Assembly (NCBI GenBank): GCA_049645705.1
Contig: JBARUK010000027.1
Location: 62,001-126,000 of the forward strand
Reading direction: 5' to 3'
Source: JBGNFV01 sp049645705
GTDB taxonomy: Bacteria; Bacteroidota; Bacteroidia; Cytophagales; Cyclobacteriaceae
DNA length: 64,000 bases
Notes under the pieces: model-generated
The model's input: only the letters and a program-made list of their open reading frames with translations
Databases searched by the model: none
Told to the model about the DNA's origin: nothing
In this document: positions 52,124 through 61,799 of the stretch, in pieces
Position numbering within the stretch: the stretch's first letter is position 1
How the letters are laid out: every line of letters begins with the position of its first letter
Position numbers and translations under genes: made by a program

Positions 52124-53910
52124 TCTTCCTGTAGCTGTAGTTTTACCAGGTTACTGTAAGTGCCTCTGTCGCTTTCCAGCAACTCTTCATGCGAACCGCT
52201 CTCAATGATCCTGCCCTGGTCCAGTACGTAAATACGGTCTACCTTACGGATAGTAGCCAGGCGGTGAGCTATAATGATCGTCGTACGGCCCTTCATCAGT
52301 TCATCCAGCGCCTGCTGCACCTGCGATTCACTCTCCGCATCCAGTGAGCTCGTAGCCTCGTCCAGTATCAGTATCGTAGGGTCCTTCAGTATGGCCCTGG
52401 CAATAGCTATTCGCTGCCGCTGGCCTCCCGAAAGCTTTATGCCGCGGTCGCCTACTACCGTGTCCAGTCCTTCCGGGAAAGATTCTATAAAATCCAGCGC
52501 ATTGGCTTTTAGTGCCGCCGCGCGTACCTCTTCCTCACTTGCTCCCGGCTTGCCATATCCGATATTTTCGCGGATAGTACCACCAAACAGGATCACCTCC
52601 TGTGGCACCAGGCCAAACTGCTGACGATACTCCCACACCGGGTAGTCAGTCACATTTCTGCCATCCACCATTATTTGCCCGTCATCCAGTGTATAGAATT
52701 GCTGTAACAGTTGAATGATCGTTGACTTACCTGCACCACTATGCCCTACCAGGGCCACCTTTTCACCTGGCTCTATATGAAAGTCAATGTCCGAAAGCAC
52801 CGTCACGTCCGGGCGGGTAGGGTAGTTAAACCGTACGCTTTTAAAATCGATCTCTCCTGCCAGATTCAGGTCACGCCGCTTATCGTCAGCAGGCGTAAAC
52901 TCAGGCGTCAGGTGTATGATCTCCAGTACCTTTTCAGAAGAACCGATAGCCCGCTGTATCTGTCCCATGATATCGCCCAGCCCCGCCATAGAGCCACCGA
53001 TAAATAGTGTCATCAGGACAAACTGCACCAGCTCACCGGCCGTAATTTCGTCCGTCTGCACCATACGGGCGCCGTAGTACATAACACCCACTATACCGCC
53101 AAACAGCGCAAATACGATGAAGCTTATAAAGGCTGCGCGGTACTTGGCGTTCTTCATGGCCACACGTACCACGTCCTTTTGCTTACTGCGGTATCGGCCT
53201 ATCTCAAACAGCTCCGTAGTAAATGATTTTACTACCTGGATACTCTGCAGCGTTTCTTCCACTATCACGTTTGAGTCCGCCAGCGTATCCTGTGTTTCCT
53301 TAGCCAGTTTGCGTATAAACCGACCAAAGATCAGCGTAATGATGATCATGACCGGGAAAGTCGCCAGCATAAACAGCGTAAGCTTTTGGGAGATAGTCAG
53401 GAGTATGGTTATACCCACTATCAGCGTTATGATCTGCCTGAAAAACTCGGCCAGTGTGGTGCTGAATGTTACCTGCAGTGAGGATACATCCGAAGTTATC
53501 CGGCTGATAAGTTCACCCGCCCGTCTTTCGTCAAAAAATGCCAGGGGCAGCGTCATCAGCCGTTGGTAAAGGTCCGAGCGGAGATTAGACATGGCATTCT
53601 CGCTTACATAAGAGAAAAGGTAAACCCTGAAATAGGAGGCAATGGCCTGTACCACCAGCACGCCTACAAAATAAAGGCCTATCCTGTTCAGATCCTGGAT
53701 GTTTTCTTTGGTGACATCTACCAGCTCACCGGAAAGATAGGGGAAGCCCAGAACCGCAATACTGGATACGGCCAGGAACAGCAGGCCTACTATGAATGCC
53801 CACTTATACGGCAGCATATAACGAAATATGCCTGCCAGTTTTCTAAATCCTTCTTTGTTCAGGGGCTTTTTTTCACCCTCCGGCAGAGCTTGCCCTCTTC
53901 GTTTTCCCAT
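52120..53910 (-). CDS. ABC exporter, fused permease and ATP-binding protein (MsbA-like)
   Basis: A 596-residue half-transporter with six membrane helices (residues about 25-330) and a C-terminal ATPase: Walker A GHSGAGKSTI, signature LSGGQRQRI, Walker B ILILDEATSSLD and the switch His in IIAHRLAT. It would act as a homodimer moving lipids, peptides or drugs outward. The substrate cannot be read from the sequence; the MsbA-like type is based on layout only. Confidence 0.92.
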   Translation of the reverse strand: MGKRRGQALPEGEKKPLNKEGFRKLAGIFRYMLPYKWAFIVGLLFLAVSSIAVLGFPYLSGELVDVTKENIQDLNRIGLYFVGVLVVQAIASYFRVYLFSYVSENAMSNLRSDLYQRLMTLPLAFFDERRAGELISRITSDVSSLQVTFSTTLAEFFRQIITLIVGITILLTISQKLTLFMLATFPVMIIITLIFGRFIRKLAKETQDTLADSNVIVEETLQSIQVVKSFTTELFEIGRYRSKQKDVVRVAMKNAKYRAAFISFIVFALFGGIVGVMYYGARMVQTDEITAGELVQFVLMTLFIGGSMAGLGDIMGQIQRAIGSSEKVLEIIHLTPEFTPADDKRRDLNLAGEIDFKSVRFNYPTRPDVTVLSDIDFHIEPGEKVALVGHSGAGKSTIIQLLQQFYTLDDGQIMVDGRNVTDYPVWEYRQQFGLVPQEVILFGGTIRENIGYGKPGASEEEVRAAALKANALDFIESFPEGLDTVVGDRGIKLSGGQRQRIAIARAILKDPTILILDEATSSLDAESESQVQQALDELMKGRTTIIIAHRLATIRKVDRIYVLDQGRIIESGSHEELLESDRGTYSNLVKLQLQED

Positions 53911-54174
53911 ACCTGACTTAACAGCAATTACAGGTGGTTTGGTTTTGGAGGTGCAAAATAAATGAATATGAGGGCCATAAGCTAACTTTTTTACAGATTA
54001 TAATGACCGTGGATCCTGCTGGAGATGGCTTTTGATATAGCCCGGTTATAAGCTACATGCAGGCATTAGTCAGGTGAAGGTTTATGGCGGTCCGTAATGC
54101 GAAATTAATTTTTTAAGGCCGTTTTGATTTTAAAATGGTTAATGCTTAGTTGAAGTTATCCAAAATTTTGCCAT

Positions 54175-55089
54175 ATGTACGCTTATAATCGTCTGCTCGT
54201 TTCCCTGGATTTTACTGAAATGGACGAAACCCTCGTTCGCTATACCGCCTTCCTGGCCAAAACAGTAAAAGCCGATTCAATATACTTCCTGCATGTATCT
54301 CCATCGCTGGAGCTGCCGGAAGATGTGAGCGCCAAGTACAGAGACGTAATGGCTCCGGTAGACGAAACCCTGGAGCATGGCATAAACGACATGCTCAAGC
54401 GCCACTTCGATTATGAGTGCAACATAGAAGTAGAAGCCCAGGAGGGAAGTCCCGGGGAGAAAGTGCTCAAGTGGATAAAGATCAAGAATATAGACCTCGT
54501 CATCGTAGGCCGTAAGCAAACCCTCAAAGGCAGCGGCGCACTCGGTAGCAAGCTGTCTCGTACGGCACCCTGCAGCATCCTCTTTGTTCCCGAAAACTTC
54601 CAGGCAAAACTGGACAACATAGCTATCAGTACAGATTTTAGTAAGCATTCCGCGCTGGCACTGGAGGAAGCATACGACCTGGCATCATCCAGTAATGCCC
54701 GCCTCCACCTGGTGCATGTGACCCATGTGCCCAAAGGGTACCACAAGACAGGGAAGTCGTACGAAGAGTTCGGAAAGATCATGTGTGAAAACGGCCAAAA
54801 AGACGCTGATAAGTTTCTGAGGAAACACCTGCCGGAAAATCACGATAATATCGATGTCATCGTCAAGCTCGACGACGACCAGTCTCCTGCCGACATGGTA
54901 TATGAGGCCAGTAAAGAACTGGCAGCCGACCTGATGATAGTAGGCAGCAAAGGCCGTACCGCCCTGGCCTCCCTTCTGCTCGGTAGTGTGGCCGACAGGC
55001 TGGCTGGCTTCAGCCGTACGCTGCCCCTGCTGGTAGTCAAGAACAAGAAGGAGAATATGAATTTCTTTGAGGCGCTTCTGAATATCTAG
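54175..55089 (+). CDS. Tandem universal stress protein (UspA family)
   Basis: A 304-residue protein with two Usp domains, residues about 1-142 and 148-292. The second keeps the ATP-binding pattern VGSKGRTALASLLLGSVADRL; the first is more diverged (VGRKQTLKGSGALGSKLS). Usp proteins bind ATP and help survival under stress or arrest. It ends overlapping by four bases with the convergent lipoprotein gene. Confidence 0.92.
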   Translation: MYAYNRLLVSLDFTEMDETLVRYTAFLAKTVKADSIYFLHVSPSLELPEDVSAKYRDVMAPVDETLEHGINDMLKRHFDYECNIEVEAQEGSPGEKVLKWIKIKNIDLVIVGRKQTLKGSGALGSKLSRTAPCSILFVPENFQAKLDNIAISTDFSKHSALALEEAYDLASSSNARLHLVHVTHVPKGYHKTGKSYEEFGKIMCENGQKDADKFLRKHLPENHDNIDVIVKLDDDQSPADMVYEASKELAADLMIVGSKGRTALASLLLGSVADRLAGFSRTLPLLVVKNKKENMNFFEALLNI

Positions 55090-55688
55090 CGTATCCTGCC
55101 TTCTATTTTGTAAGTAATAGAGTCACGGAATATGATCTTGTGACCGCCTTCCAGGAAGTACCTGTTCAGTCGGCCGGGTAGTCCGTCTTTTTCTGCCGGG
55201 TCAAACTCCGCTTCCATACGCCGGAAGGTAGTGTACAGCTCGTTCACTTCCAGGAACTCCGCCTCCAGCATATGCACCTTACCGGCAGCTCTGTCAGAAA
55301 AGGTCACCGCCAGCTTTTGTACAGGCACCTCGACCGGGAACCGGGCATCGTAAACAACCCTGGTCATACCCTCTTCAGAAGTGATTGTGCTATCATAAGC
55401 CTGCCGGAATGCGGGCTTATTCATGTCTATTTGCCGGAAAAAACCCAACTCCCTGGCCCAGCCTGTAGAGTCGGGCTGAGAAGTTTCCGTATTTTTCTCC
55501 CCGTCCACCACGGCCGTTTTCACCAGCGTGGCCTTTTCATCGCTGAAGTAACTCACCTGGCTCATCACCAGGCCTTCTATATCCACATACTGCTTACCTT
55601 CATTGTCCGCCTCATTACGCTCTACGTTACACGCAACAGCCATAAGCGAAAAAGTAAACATCAGCAGGGCAGCCCCTTTATTGATCAT
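55086..55688 (-). CDS. Small lipoprotein of unknown function
   Basis: A 200-residue protein with a signal peptide and lipobox Cys20 (MAVACNVE). The rest is soluble, mixed alpha/beta, without recognisable motifs. It starts 5 bases after gpmI ends and is probably co-transcribed with it. I do not recognise the family; similar small lipoproteins are common in Cytophagales. Confidence 0.75.
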   Translation of the reverse strand: MINKGAALLMFTFSLMAVACNVERNEADNEGKQYVDIEGLVMSQVSYFSDEKATLVKTAVVDGEKNTETSQPDSTGWARELGFFRQIDMNKPAFRQAYDSTITSEEGMTRVVYDARFPVEVPVQKLAVTFSDRAAGKVHMLEAEFLEVNELYTTFRRMEAEFDPAEKDGLPGRLNRYFLEGGHKIIFRDSITYKIEGRIR

Positions 55689-55693
55689 TTGAT

Positions 55694-57223
55694 TTATTCA
55701 AATAAAATATTTCCTGTCATGTCCTCCGGAGCCTCCAGGCCCATAAGCTTTAGTACCGTAGGGCCTATATCGCCCAGCTTTCCGTCCTTCATATTCACAT
55801 CCGTCAGGTCCTTATCTACGAGAAAACACGGCACCAGGTTAGTCGTATGGGCCGTATTGGGCGAGCCGTCCCCGTTCACCATAAAGTCCGCATTGCCATG
55901 GTCTGCAAATATGATACACGTATAGCCATTTTCCAGGGCCGTTTCAGTGACATTCCGTGTGCATTCATCTACCGTCTCACAGGCCTTTACTGCCGCATCG
56001 AAGTCACCCGTATGCCCCACCATATCCGGATTTGCAAAGTTCAGGCACACAAAATCAGGTTCGCCCTTCTTCAGCTTCGCCACTATGGCATCGCGGATGT
56101 CATAGGCAGACATCTCCGGCTGCAGGTCATAAGTAGCTACCTTAGGCGAGGGGCATAGTATTCTTTCCTCTCCCTCAAATTCTTCTTCCCGGCCGCCATT
56201 AAAGAAAAACGTCACATGCGGGTACTTTTCCGTTTCTGCAATACGTATCTGCCTTTTTCCGTTTCGCGCCAGTACCTCGCCCAGTGTATTTTTAGCTTTA
56301 GCCTTTTCCAGGAGTACATTCACATCTCTGAACCCTTCATCATACCGGGTCATAGTCACATAGTAGAGGTCCATTTTTTGCATATCATGCTCAGGGAAAT
56401 CCTCCTGCGTCAGCGCCATAGTGATCTGCCTGCCCCTGTCCGTACGGAAGTTGTAGCAGATGACCACATCACCTTCCTGTATCGTTGCTATTGGCTTGTT
56501 ATCACCATCTGTCATGACGATCGGCTTAATGAACTCGTCCGTCTCGTCCTTCGCATATTTTTGCTTTAGCGCTTCTATGGCATCCGTTGCTCTCACATCA
56601 CCTTTGCCATGCACCATAGCATCGTAGGCCAGCTTTACCCGCTCCCAGCGGCGGTCACGGTCCATAGCATAATAGCGTCCTATTACCGTAGCCACCTTGC
56701 CCGTACTGTGGTCCATATGTTGCTGCAGGTCCTGCAGGTAGCCTTCGCCACCCTTCGGGTCAGTATCGCGTCCGTCTGTAAAGGCGTGCACATACACATC
56801 ATCCAGGCCCTTGTTGGCCGCTATGCTCAGCAGCCCCTTCAGGTGGCGGATGTGAGAGTGAACCCCTCCGTCAGACAGCAGCCCGATAAAGTGGACCTTC
56901 TTCTTATGTTCTTTCGCATGGTTCAGCGCCTTGTTCAGTATTTCGTTCTCAGCCATCTCGCCATTGTCGATAGCATTGTGAATTCTCTCCAGCTCCTGGT
57001 ATACCACCCGGCCCGCACCAATATTCATATGGCCTACCTCCGAGTTACCCATCTGGCCCGCCGGTAGTCCTACCGCTTTGCCCGAGGCTTCCAGCCGTGA
57101 GTTTGGGTAATTTTTGTAAAGACTATCCACATAGGGAGTGTTGGCCTGCGAGATAGCCGAAACCTTATCGTTACCGCCTATTCCCCAGCCATCCATGATG
57201 ATCAGTACTACCTTCTTATTCAT
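55694..57223 (-). CDS. gpmI: 2,3-bisphosphoglycerate-independent phosphoglycerate mutase
   Basis: A 509-residue glycolytic enzyme of the alkaline phosphatase superfamily that interconverts 3- and 2-phosphoglycerate using two Mn2+. Visible: the N-terminal VLIIMDGWG metal site, the nucleophile serine in GQMGNSEVGHMNIGAGR, and the C-terminal metal sites NFANPDMVGHTG and FADHGNAD. Length is usual. Confidence 0.96.
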   Translation of the reverse strand: MNKKVVLIIMDGWGIGGNDKVSAISQANTPYVDSLYKNYPNSRLEASGKAVGLPAGQMGNSEVGHMNIGAGRVVYQELERIHNAIDNGEMAENEILNKALNHAKEHKKKVHFIGLLSDGGVHSHIRHLKGLLSIAANKGLDDVYVHAFTDGRDTDPKGGEGYLQDLQQHMDHSTGKVATVIGRYYAMDRDRRWERVKLAYDAMVHGKGDVRATDAIEALKQKYAKDETDEFIKPIVMTDGDNKPIATIQEGDVVICYNFRTDRGRQITMALTQEDFPEHDMQKMDLYYVTMTRYDEGFRDVNVLLEKAKAKNTLGEVLARNGKRQIRIAETEKYPHVTFFFNGGREEEFEGEERILCPSPKVATYDLQPEMSAYDIRDAIVAKLKKGEPDFVCLNFANPDMVGHTGDFDAAVKACETVDECTRNVTETALENGYTCIIFADHGNADFMVNGDGSPNTAHTTNLVPCFLVDKDLTDVNMKDGKLGDIGPTVLKLMGLEAPEDMTGNILFE

Positions 57224-57369
57224 GTTCAGCGATTTTTCCGAGTGAGAGAATTGTATGTATTTACCTGATGTAGTATTTTATGTTCAATTTTCCTTCTAAA
57301 AATTGAGAGTTAAAAGGATTTGGCATAGTTTTAGCAAATCCCTTCGTGTAATAAGCAACCACAGGTGCA

Positions 57370-57783
57370 ATGACCATAAAGGTAATGAAAAGTACAGTTC
57401 TGATGATCCTGCTGTCCGTTTGGGTTTTTCCCCTGGCAGTACAGGCTCAGAGCGAAGTGATGAACGATATACGTGCGGCCATAAAGTCAGGTTCCTCCAA
57501 AGAGCTCAGCCAGTACCTCAATAGTGAAGTAGAGTTGTACTTTTACGGAGAAATGTCCAGCTACAGCCGTACCCAGGCAGAGTATGTCCTTAAAGATTTT
57601 TTTAAGGAAAACCCTCCGCGGAATTTTATCTACAAACACCAGGGTAGCTCCAAAGACGGTCAGCTTTATGCCATCGGAGAGTACACCTATGACAACGGTA
57701 CCTATAGTATCTTGTTGAGGATAAAAGAATTTAATGGTGAGCTGAAGATTTTTAAGGTCGATTTCATCAAAGAGCAGGAATAA
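57370..57783 (+). CDS. DUF4783 domain-containing exported protein
   Basis: A 137-residue protein from ATG 57370 (an internal ATG at 57385 is also possible). A signal peptide ends near AVQAQS. The mature domain (QSEVMNDIRAAIKSGSSKELSQYL, FYGEMSSYSRTQAEYVLKDFF) matches the DUF4783 family, a small SnoaL/NTF2-like fold found in Bacteroidota. The function is unknown; it is divergent from gpmI and has a terminator before nadC. Confidence 0.88.
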   Translation: MTIKVMKSTVLMILLSVWVFPLAVQAQSEVMNDIRAAIKSGSSKELSQYLNSEVELYFYGEMSSYSRTQAEYVLKDFFKENPPRNFIYKHQGSSKDGQLYAIGEYTYDNGTYSILLRIKEFNGELKIFKVDFIKEQE

Positions 57784-57809
57784 ACACAGCTTTACAAGCT
57801 AAAAAACGC

Positions 57810-57846
57810 AAAGGCGCTGAAAAATTCGGCGCCTTTCTTATTTTTG
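57810..57846 (+). terminator. Terminator of the DUF4783 gene
   Basis: AAAGGCGC (57810-57817) pairs with GCGCCTTT (57829-57836), followed by a T-rich tract. It lies directly before the nadC GTG start. Confidence 0.8.
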
Positions 57847-57850
57847 CACC

Positions 57851-58720
57851 GTGAATTTACCCTACTTAAACGACGAGGCTCTCGAAACCTTCATCGAAAG
57901 AGCGCTGATAGAGGATATCGGGACCGGCCCTGCTGCCGGTGACCACAGTACCCTGGCATCCGTTCCGGAAGGTGCCAATAGCCAGGCACGCCTCCTTATC
58001 AAAGACAGCGGTACACTGGCCGGTGTGGAAATGGCACTTGCTATATTCCGTCAGGTAGACCAGAAACTCAGCACTAAAGTCACCATCAGTGACGGAAAAC
58101 TGGTAAAGCCAGGTGATGTAGCCTTTGTCCTAAGCGGACCCGCCAGAAGTATCCTTACGGCCGAGCGCCTAGCTCTTAACTGTATGCAGCGTATGAGCGG
58201 CATAGCTACCTACACCTGCAAACTCAAAAAGCTGATAGAGGGAACAGGTGCCAAACTCCTCGATACCAGAAAAACCACACCCAATTTCAGAATAGCCGAA
58301 AAATGGGCCGTAGCTATAGGCGGAGGCACTAACCACCGGTACGGTCTTTTTGACATGGTCATGCTGAAAGACAACCACATCGACTTTGGCGGCGGCATTA
58401 CCAAAACCGTAGAGGCTACCACCCGGTACCTGGAAGAAAAAGACCTGGAAATACGTATAGAAGTAGAAACCAGGAACCTGGAAGAAGTACGCGAAGCAGT
58501 CGGGACCAATAAAGTAGACGTAATACTACTGGATAACATGTCACCAGAAACTATGACCGAGGCGGTGAAGTTGATAGACGGACGCTGCCAGACCGAAGCC
58601 TCTGGCGGTATTACCGAAGATACCATCAGGGCCGCTGCAGAATCGGGGGTAGATTTTATCTCAGTGGGTGCACTTACTCACTCCGCCGGATCACTTGATA
58701 TGAGCCTGAAAGCATTTTAA
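57851..58720 (+). CDS. nadC: Nicotinate-nucleotide pyrophosphorylase (quinolinate phosphoribosyltransferase)
   Basis: A 289-residue enzyme that converts quinolinate and PRPP to nicotinate mononucleotide in NAD synthesis. It has LLDTRKTTPNFRIAEKWAV, the GGGTNHRYGLFDMVMLKDNH active-site stretch and EASGGI near the end. The start codon is GTG, right after a terminator, so its promoter must overlap that hairpin. nadA and nadB are not in the window. Confidence 0.95.
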   Translation: MNLPYLNDEALETFIERALIEDIGTGPAAGDHSTLASVPEGANSQARLLIKDSGTLAGVEMALAIFRQVDQKLSTKVTISDGKLVKPGDVAFVLSGPARSILTAERLALNCMQRMSGIATYTCKLKKLIEGTGAKLLDTRKTTPNFRIAEKWAVAIGGGTNHRYGLFDMVMLKDNHIDFGGGITKTVEATTRYLEEKDLEIRIEVETRNLEEVREAVGTNKVDVILLDNMSPETMTEAVKLIDGRCQTEASGGITEDTIRAAAESGVDFISVGALTHSAGSLDMSLKAF

Positions 58721-58735
58721 CCGAGAATTTTCACA

Positions 58736-59266
58736 ATGATTGTTAAAACAAAGAAATATAAGCTGGAGCCCGGCACTTACATCAAAGCAGCTCTCATGAA
58801 TGTACTGAGAGAGCAGTGGTGGGTAGGGCTTATTTTTATCGCTATTTGCTGCGGCTACTTTATAGTCCCCAGCCACTGGTGGATCACCGGCGCACTTATA
58901 GCCCTGTTGCTCTACTTCCTCTTCTGGCTCATACAATTTGCCGGAGTCACCCAGATGGAGCAGTCTAAGATACTATTTGAGAGGATGAGCTACGAGATCG
59001 ATAGCCGCCAGGTGCTCATGAAGATCAATCCCCGCCAGGGCATGCCCGTCATGTGGGACAATATCAAAAAAGCCAAAAAGGGTAGCGACCATTTTCTGCT
59101 CATTATCAGCAAGGCACAGATGATCTATCTGCCCTTCAGGATATTTAATACCGACAATGAGCGGAAGTTTACCGAGACCATACTACGCCGAAAGGGGTAT
59201 CTGAAAGGAGAAACCGTTCCGGCAGAAAAGAACGAGAAGAAGACTACCACAAAAAAGCGGCGATAA
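58736..59266 (+). CDS. YcxB-like membrane protein
   Basis: A 176-residue protein with two adjacent membrane helices at residues about 28-68 and a soluble C-terminal part typical of YcxB-like proteins (MSYEIDSRQVLMKINPRQG ... FLLIISKAQMIYLPFRIFN), ending in a Lys-rich tail. Role unknown. It follows nadC by 15 bases and is probably in its operon. Its stop lies inside the terminator loop. Confidence 0.75.
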   Translation: MIVKTKKYKLEPGTYIKAALMNVLREQWWVGLIFIAICCGYFIVPSHWWITGALIALLLYFLFWLIQFAGVTQMEQSKILFERMSYEIDSRQVLMKINPRQGMPVMWDNIKKAKKGSDHFLLIISKAQMIYLPFRIFNTDNERKFTETILRRKGYLKGETVPAEKNEKKTTTKKRR

Positions 59267-59278
59267 GCTGCTTTTTTT
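59255..59278 (+). terminator. Terminator overlapping the YcxB-like stop codon
   Basis: AAGCGGC (59255-59261) pairs with GCTGCTT (59267-59273) with one G-T pair, then a T run; the gene's TAA is in the loop. Translation to the end would be expected to disturb the hairpin unless it forms behind the ribosome. Confidence 0.75.
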
Positions 59279-59299
59279 ATTTGGGGGCAGCCTGCAGAC

Positions 59300-60577
59300 C
59301 TATTCGATAGTCTGCTCACTTACCAGCGACTTATACTTTACCGTAAGCACCACTGCCGAAAAGAGCGTGAAACATCCCATGATAAAGTAGGCCCAGGTAA
59401 TATTGCTCCCCTCCGTAAACCAGCTAAAGGAAAATACTGAGATAAATATAGTCCGCATCAGCACATTCGTGAGGCTGAAGAGGCTGTTGACCCTTCCTAC
59501 AACGTAGTTAGGCACATGATTGAAAATGTAAGTGAGCCGCAGTACCCTCGCCCCTGCATTGGCAAAGCCGATCATAAGCCCTACAGCAAAAAAGATGCGT
59601 GTACTTTGCGTAAAAGCGCTCAGCCATAAGGCAGCGGTAGCCAGTACCAGCAGGAAGATAATGGCTTTGGTAACCTTCATGCCCCGCACCAGTGAGGAAA
59701 TAAAGATCCCCGCACTAAGCGCCCCCAGGGCATACAGCACTTCCATGATACCGTATACATCGCCCCCTTCATTCAGGTGCTTATCTATGTAGATCGGCAT
59801 CGTTGCGTTCAGCTTTACCAGCATCACTACAAATACACTATAGCTGAATATACCGAACAACAGTACAAGCTTATGCGCCATAAGGTAGTGAAAGCCACTT
59901 CTGAGCCGCTTAATGAACGTACCCGTTTCCACCTCCCTCTCCTGATAGGGCACATACTGCATGGCCCCGATCAGGATCAGTGATAGCCCGTAAGTGCATG
60001 CATCCAGGGTAAACACCTCATAGATGGTCCATTTGGGTATACTGATATCGATAGGTATGCTGCTACCCGAAAGCTCCAGCACAGTCTGGTAATCTACCCC
60101 CTCCAGCAGCACAGCCGCCAGGGCACCGGCAATTACATTAGTCGACTGGCCCACTATCTCTATCCATGACGTAATACGCGTATACTGTTCCGGCGGGCTT
60201 ATCTCCTGCGCAAATGCATACAGGTTAGGATAGTGGATGTAAAAGCCAAAAAGTGTGATGCCAAATACTACCAGGATCAGTATCTCCGGCAGGTCCCCTG
60301 CATACCACCCGAAGAGTGCCACAGAGCCCACCACCAGGCCTTCTGTAAAGTTAGTGCCGAGAAATACCCGCTTTCTTGGAAACCGGTCCACAATAGTACC
60401 GGCCACCAGGCCCCAGAACAGCGTAAGAAACGTTATGACCGCGTAGGCCAGGTTAAACCTGTTAGACAGGTCCTGCTGGGCAAAGTACCAGGGCACACTA
60501 AGTAGCGTAACCCCCTGCGCAAAACCGGAAACACCATTAGCAGTAAAAAGTAGGGCCAGCGCTTTCTTATTCTTCAA
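59300..60577 (-). CDS. Major facilitator superfamily transporter
   Basis: A 425-residue protein with about twelve hydrophobic helices and the MFS loop motif VAGTIVDRFPRKRVFLG between helices 2 and 3. It resembles MFS_3/enterobactin-exporter-like permeases. The substrate is not predictable. It is divergent from recX with 56 bases between starts. Confidence 0.87.
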   Translation of the reverse strand: MKNKKALALLFTANGVSGFAQGVTLLSVPWYFAQQDLSNRFNLAYAVITFLTLFWGLVAGTIVDRFPRKRVFLGTNFTEGLVVGSVALFGWYAGDLPEILILVVFGITLFGFYIHYPNLYAFAQEISPPEQYTRITSWIEIVGQSTNVIAGALAAVLLEGVDYQTVLELSGSSIPIDISIPKWTIYEVFTLDACTYGLSLILIGAMQYVPYQEREVETGTFIKRLRSGFHYLMAHKLVLLFGIFSYSVFVVMLVKLNATMPIYIDKHLNEGGDVYGIMEVLYALGALSAGIFISSLVRGMKVTKAIIFLLVLATAALWLSAFTQSTRIFFAVGLMIGFANAGARVLRLTYIFNHVPNYVVGRVNSLFSLTNVLMRTIFISVFSFSWFTEGSNITWAYFIMGCFTLFSAVVLTVKYKSLVSEQTIE

Positions 60578-60633
60578 CTAGTCGTCAATTTTAGAGTGCT
60601 AATTTAAGCAAACCACCCAGATGACCAATCCAT

Positions 60634-61119
60634 ATGAGTAAAGCAGATAAGAACAGGGAGAAAATTATTAGTCAGCTATGTGGAAACATGGCTTCTTACT
60701 GTGCCTACAGGGAACGCTCAGGACAGGATGTCAGGGACAAACTGTATCGTAAAGATACCAGCCCCGATATCATAGAAGAAGTAGTGAAAAAGTTGAAAGA
60801 AGATGGTTTTATAGATGATAAACGCTTCGCATATGCTTATGCTCACGACAAGTTTCGGCTGCAAAAATGGGGCAGGGTAAAAATAAGGCAGCACCTGCGC
60901 ATGCATAAGCTGGATGCCAAAGAGCTTGAGTCAGCTCTTTACGAAGCCACGCCCGATGAGCCATATGCCGAAATGCTGCAGGAACTCCTCGTGAAGAAAG
61001 CCTCACTGCTCAAGGGTGAACCTCCTTTTAAGAAAAAACAGAAAGTTACCCGCTTTTTACTGCAGCGGGGGTTTGAAGGGGAGCTCATTCGTGAGGCCAT
61101 CGAAGAGCATATGAGCTAA
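60634..61119 (+). CDS. recX: Regulatory protein RecX
   Basis: A 161-residue helical protein with three tandem three-helix RecX modules: YCAYRERSGQDVRDKLYRKD, LKEDGFIDDKRFAYAYAHDKFR and the final KVTRFLLQRGFEGELIREAIEE. RecX limits RecA filament growth. recA is not in the window. Confidence 0.9.
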   Translation: MSKADKNREKIISQLCGNMASYCAYRERSGQDVRDKLYRKDTSPDIIEEVVKKLKEDGFIDDKRFAYAYAHDKFRLQKWGRVKIRQHLRMHKLDAKELESALYEATPDEPYAEMLQELLVKKASLLKGEPPFKKKQKVTRFLLQRGFEGELIREAIEEHMS

Positions 61120-61121
61120 GG

Positions 61122-61775
61122 TCAGTTCTTACGCGGTATTTCCAGGTAAGTAGGGGCCACTTCTTCAGGAAATCGCAGGAAGACCGTTTTACCCGTTAGC
61201 TGTTCCAGTATAGGCTTCAGCACCTGGTCCGCCCCCGTTTTAGTCTGTTCCAGTATGCCGCCCTTTATCGCCGATATTTTTACCTGGTTTTCCGCCTCCC
61301 GGTATGCCCGCTCCACCAGGTTACCTTTCGGGTTGTCCATCCACAGAGCTTTATCCAGTGAGTATATCTTAGAGTCCTGCAGGTTTACCTTAAAGTAGCA
61401 AAGCTCCGGTGAGGGCATATTGATGATCATCGAATCACCTTCCGTATAGATGTCCTGTTCCACAATTTTGGTCAGGTCCACACACCCCGCTGCTTCACCA
61501 CTGGTCACCACCAGTATCTTACTGTCAGGTACCGGAAACAGGCCCAGGTAGGAGCTGTTCCGTTTCTTCACCTCCACCACCTCCTGCATATTAAACTTTA
61601 CCAGCTCCAGCTTACCCATAGTTTCCATGCGGCGCAGGATAACGCCGGTGTCTATAGTCACTTCTTCACTATGGTTATTACCCAGCGTGACCTTCACGTA
61701 CTCCCAGCCCAGGTAGAGCAGAAAGAGGACCATCGAAATGACGAGCAACTTGAAAAAAAGACGGATTATCTTCAT
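61122..61775 (-). CDS. DUF4230 domain-containing protein
   Basis: A 217-residue protein with one N-terminal membrane anchor (residues about 5-25) and the DUF4230 domain (VILRRMETMGKLELVKFNMQ ... SGEAAGCVDLTKIVEQDIYTE). Function unknown. It starts 24 bases after the flavoprotein gene ends on the same strand and ends 2 bases from recX. Confidence 0.87.
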   Translation of the reverse strand: MKIIRLFFKLLVISMVLFLLYLGWEYVKVTLGNNHSEEVTIDTGVILRRMETMGKLELVKFNMQEVVEVKKRNSSYLGLFPVPDSKILVVTSGEAAGCVDLTKIVEQDIYTEGDSMIINMPSPELCYFKVNLQDSKIYSLDKALWMDNPKGNLVERAYREAENQVKISAIKGGILEQTKTGADQVLKPILEQLTGKTVFLRFPEEVAPTYLEIPRKN

Positions 61776-61799
61776 ACTAAAGGTAAAATGCCTGCAGAT

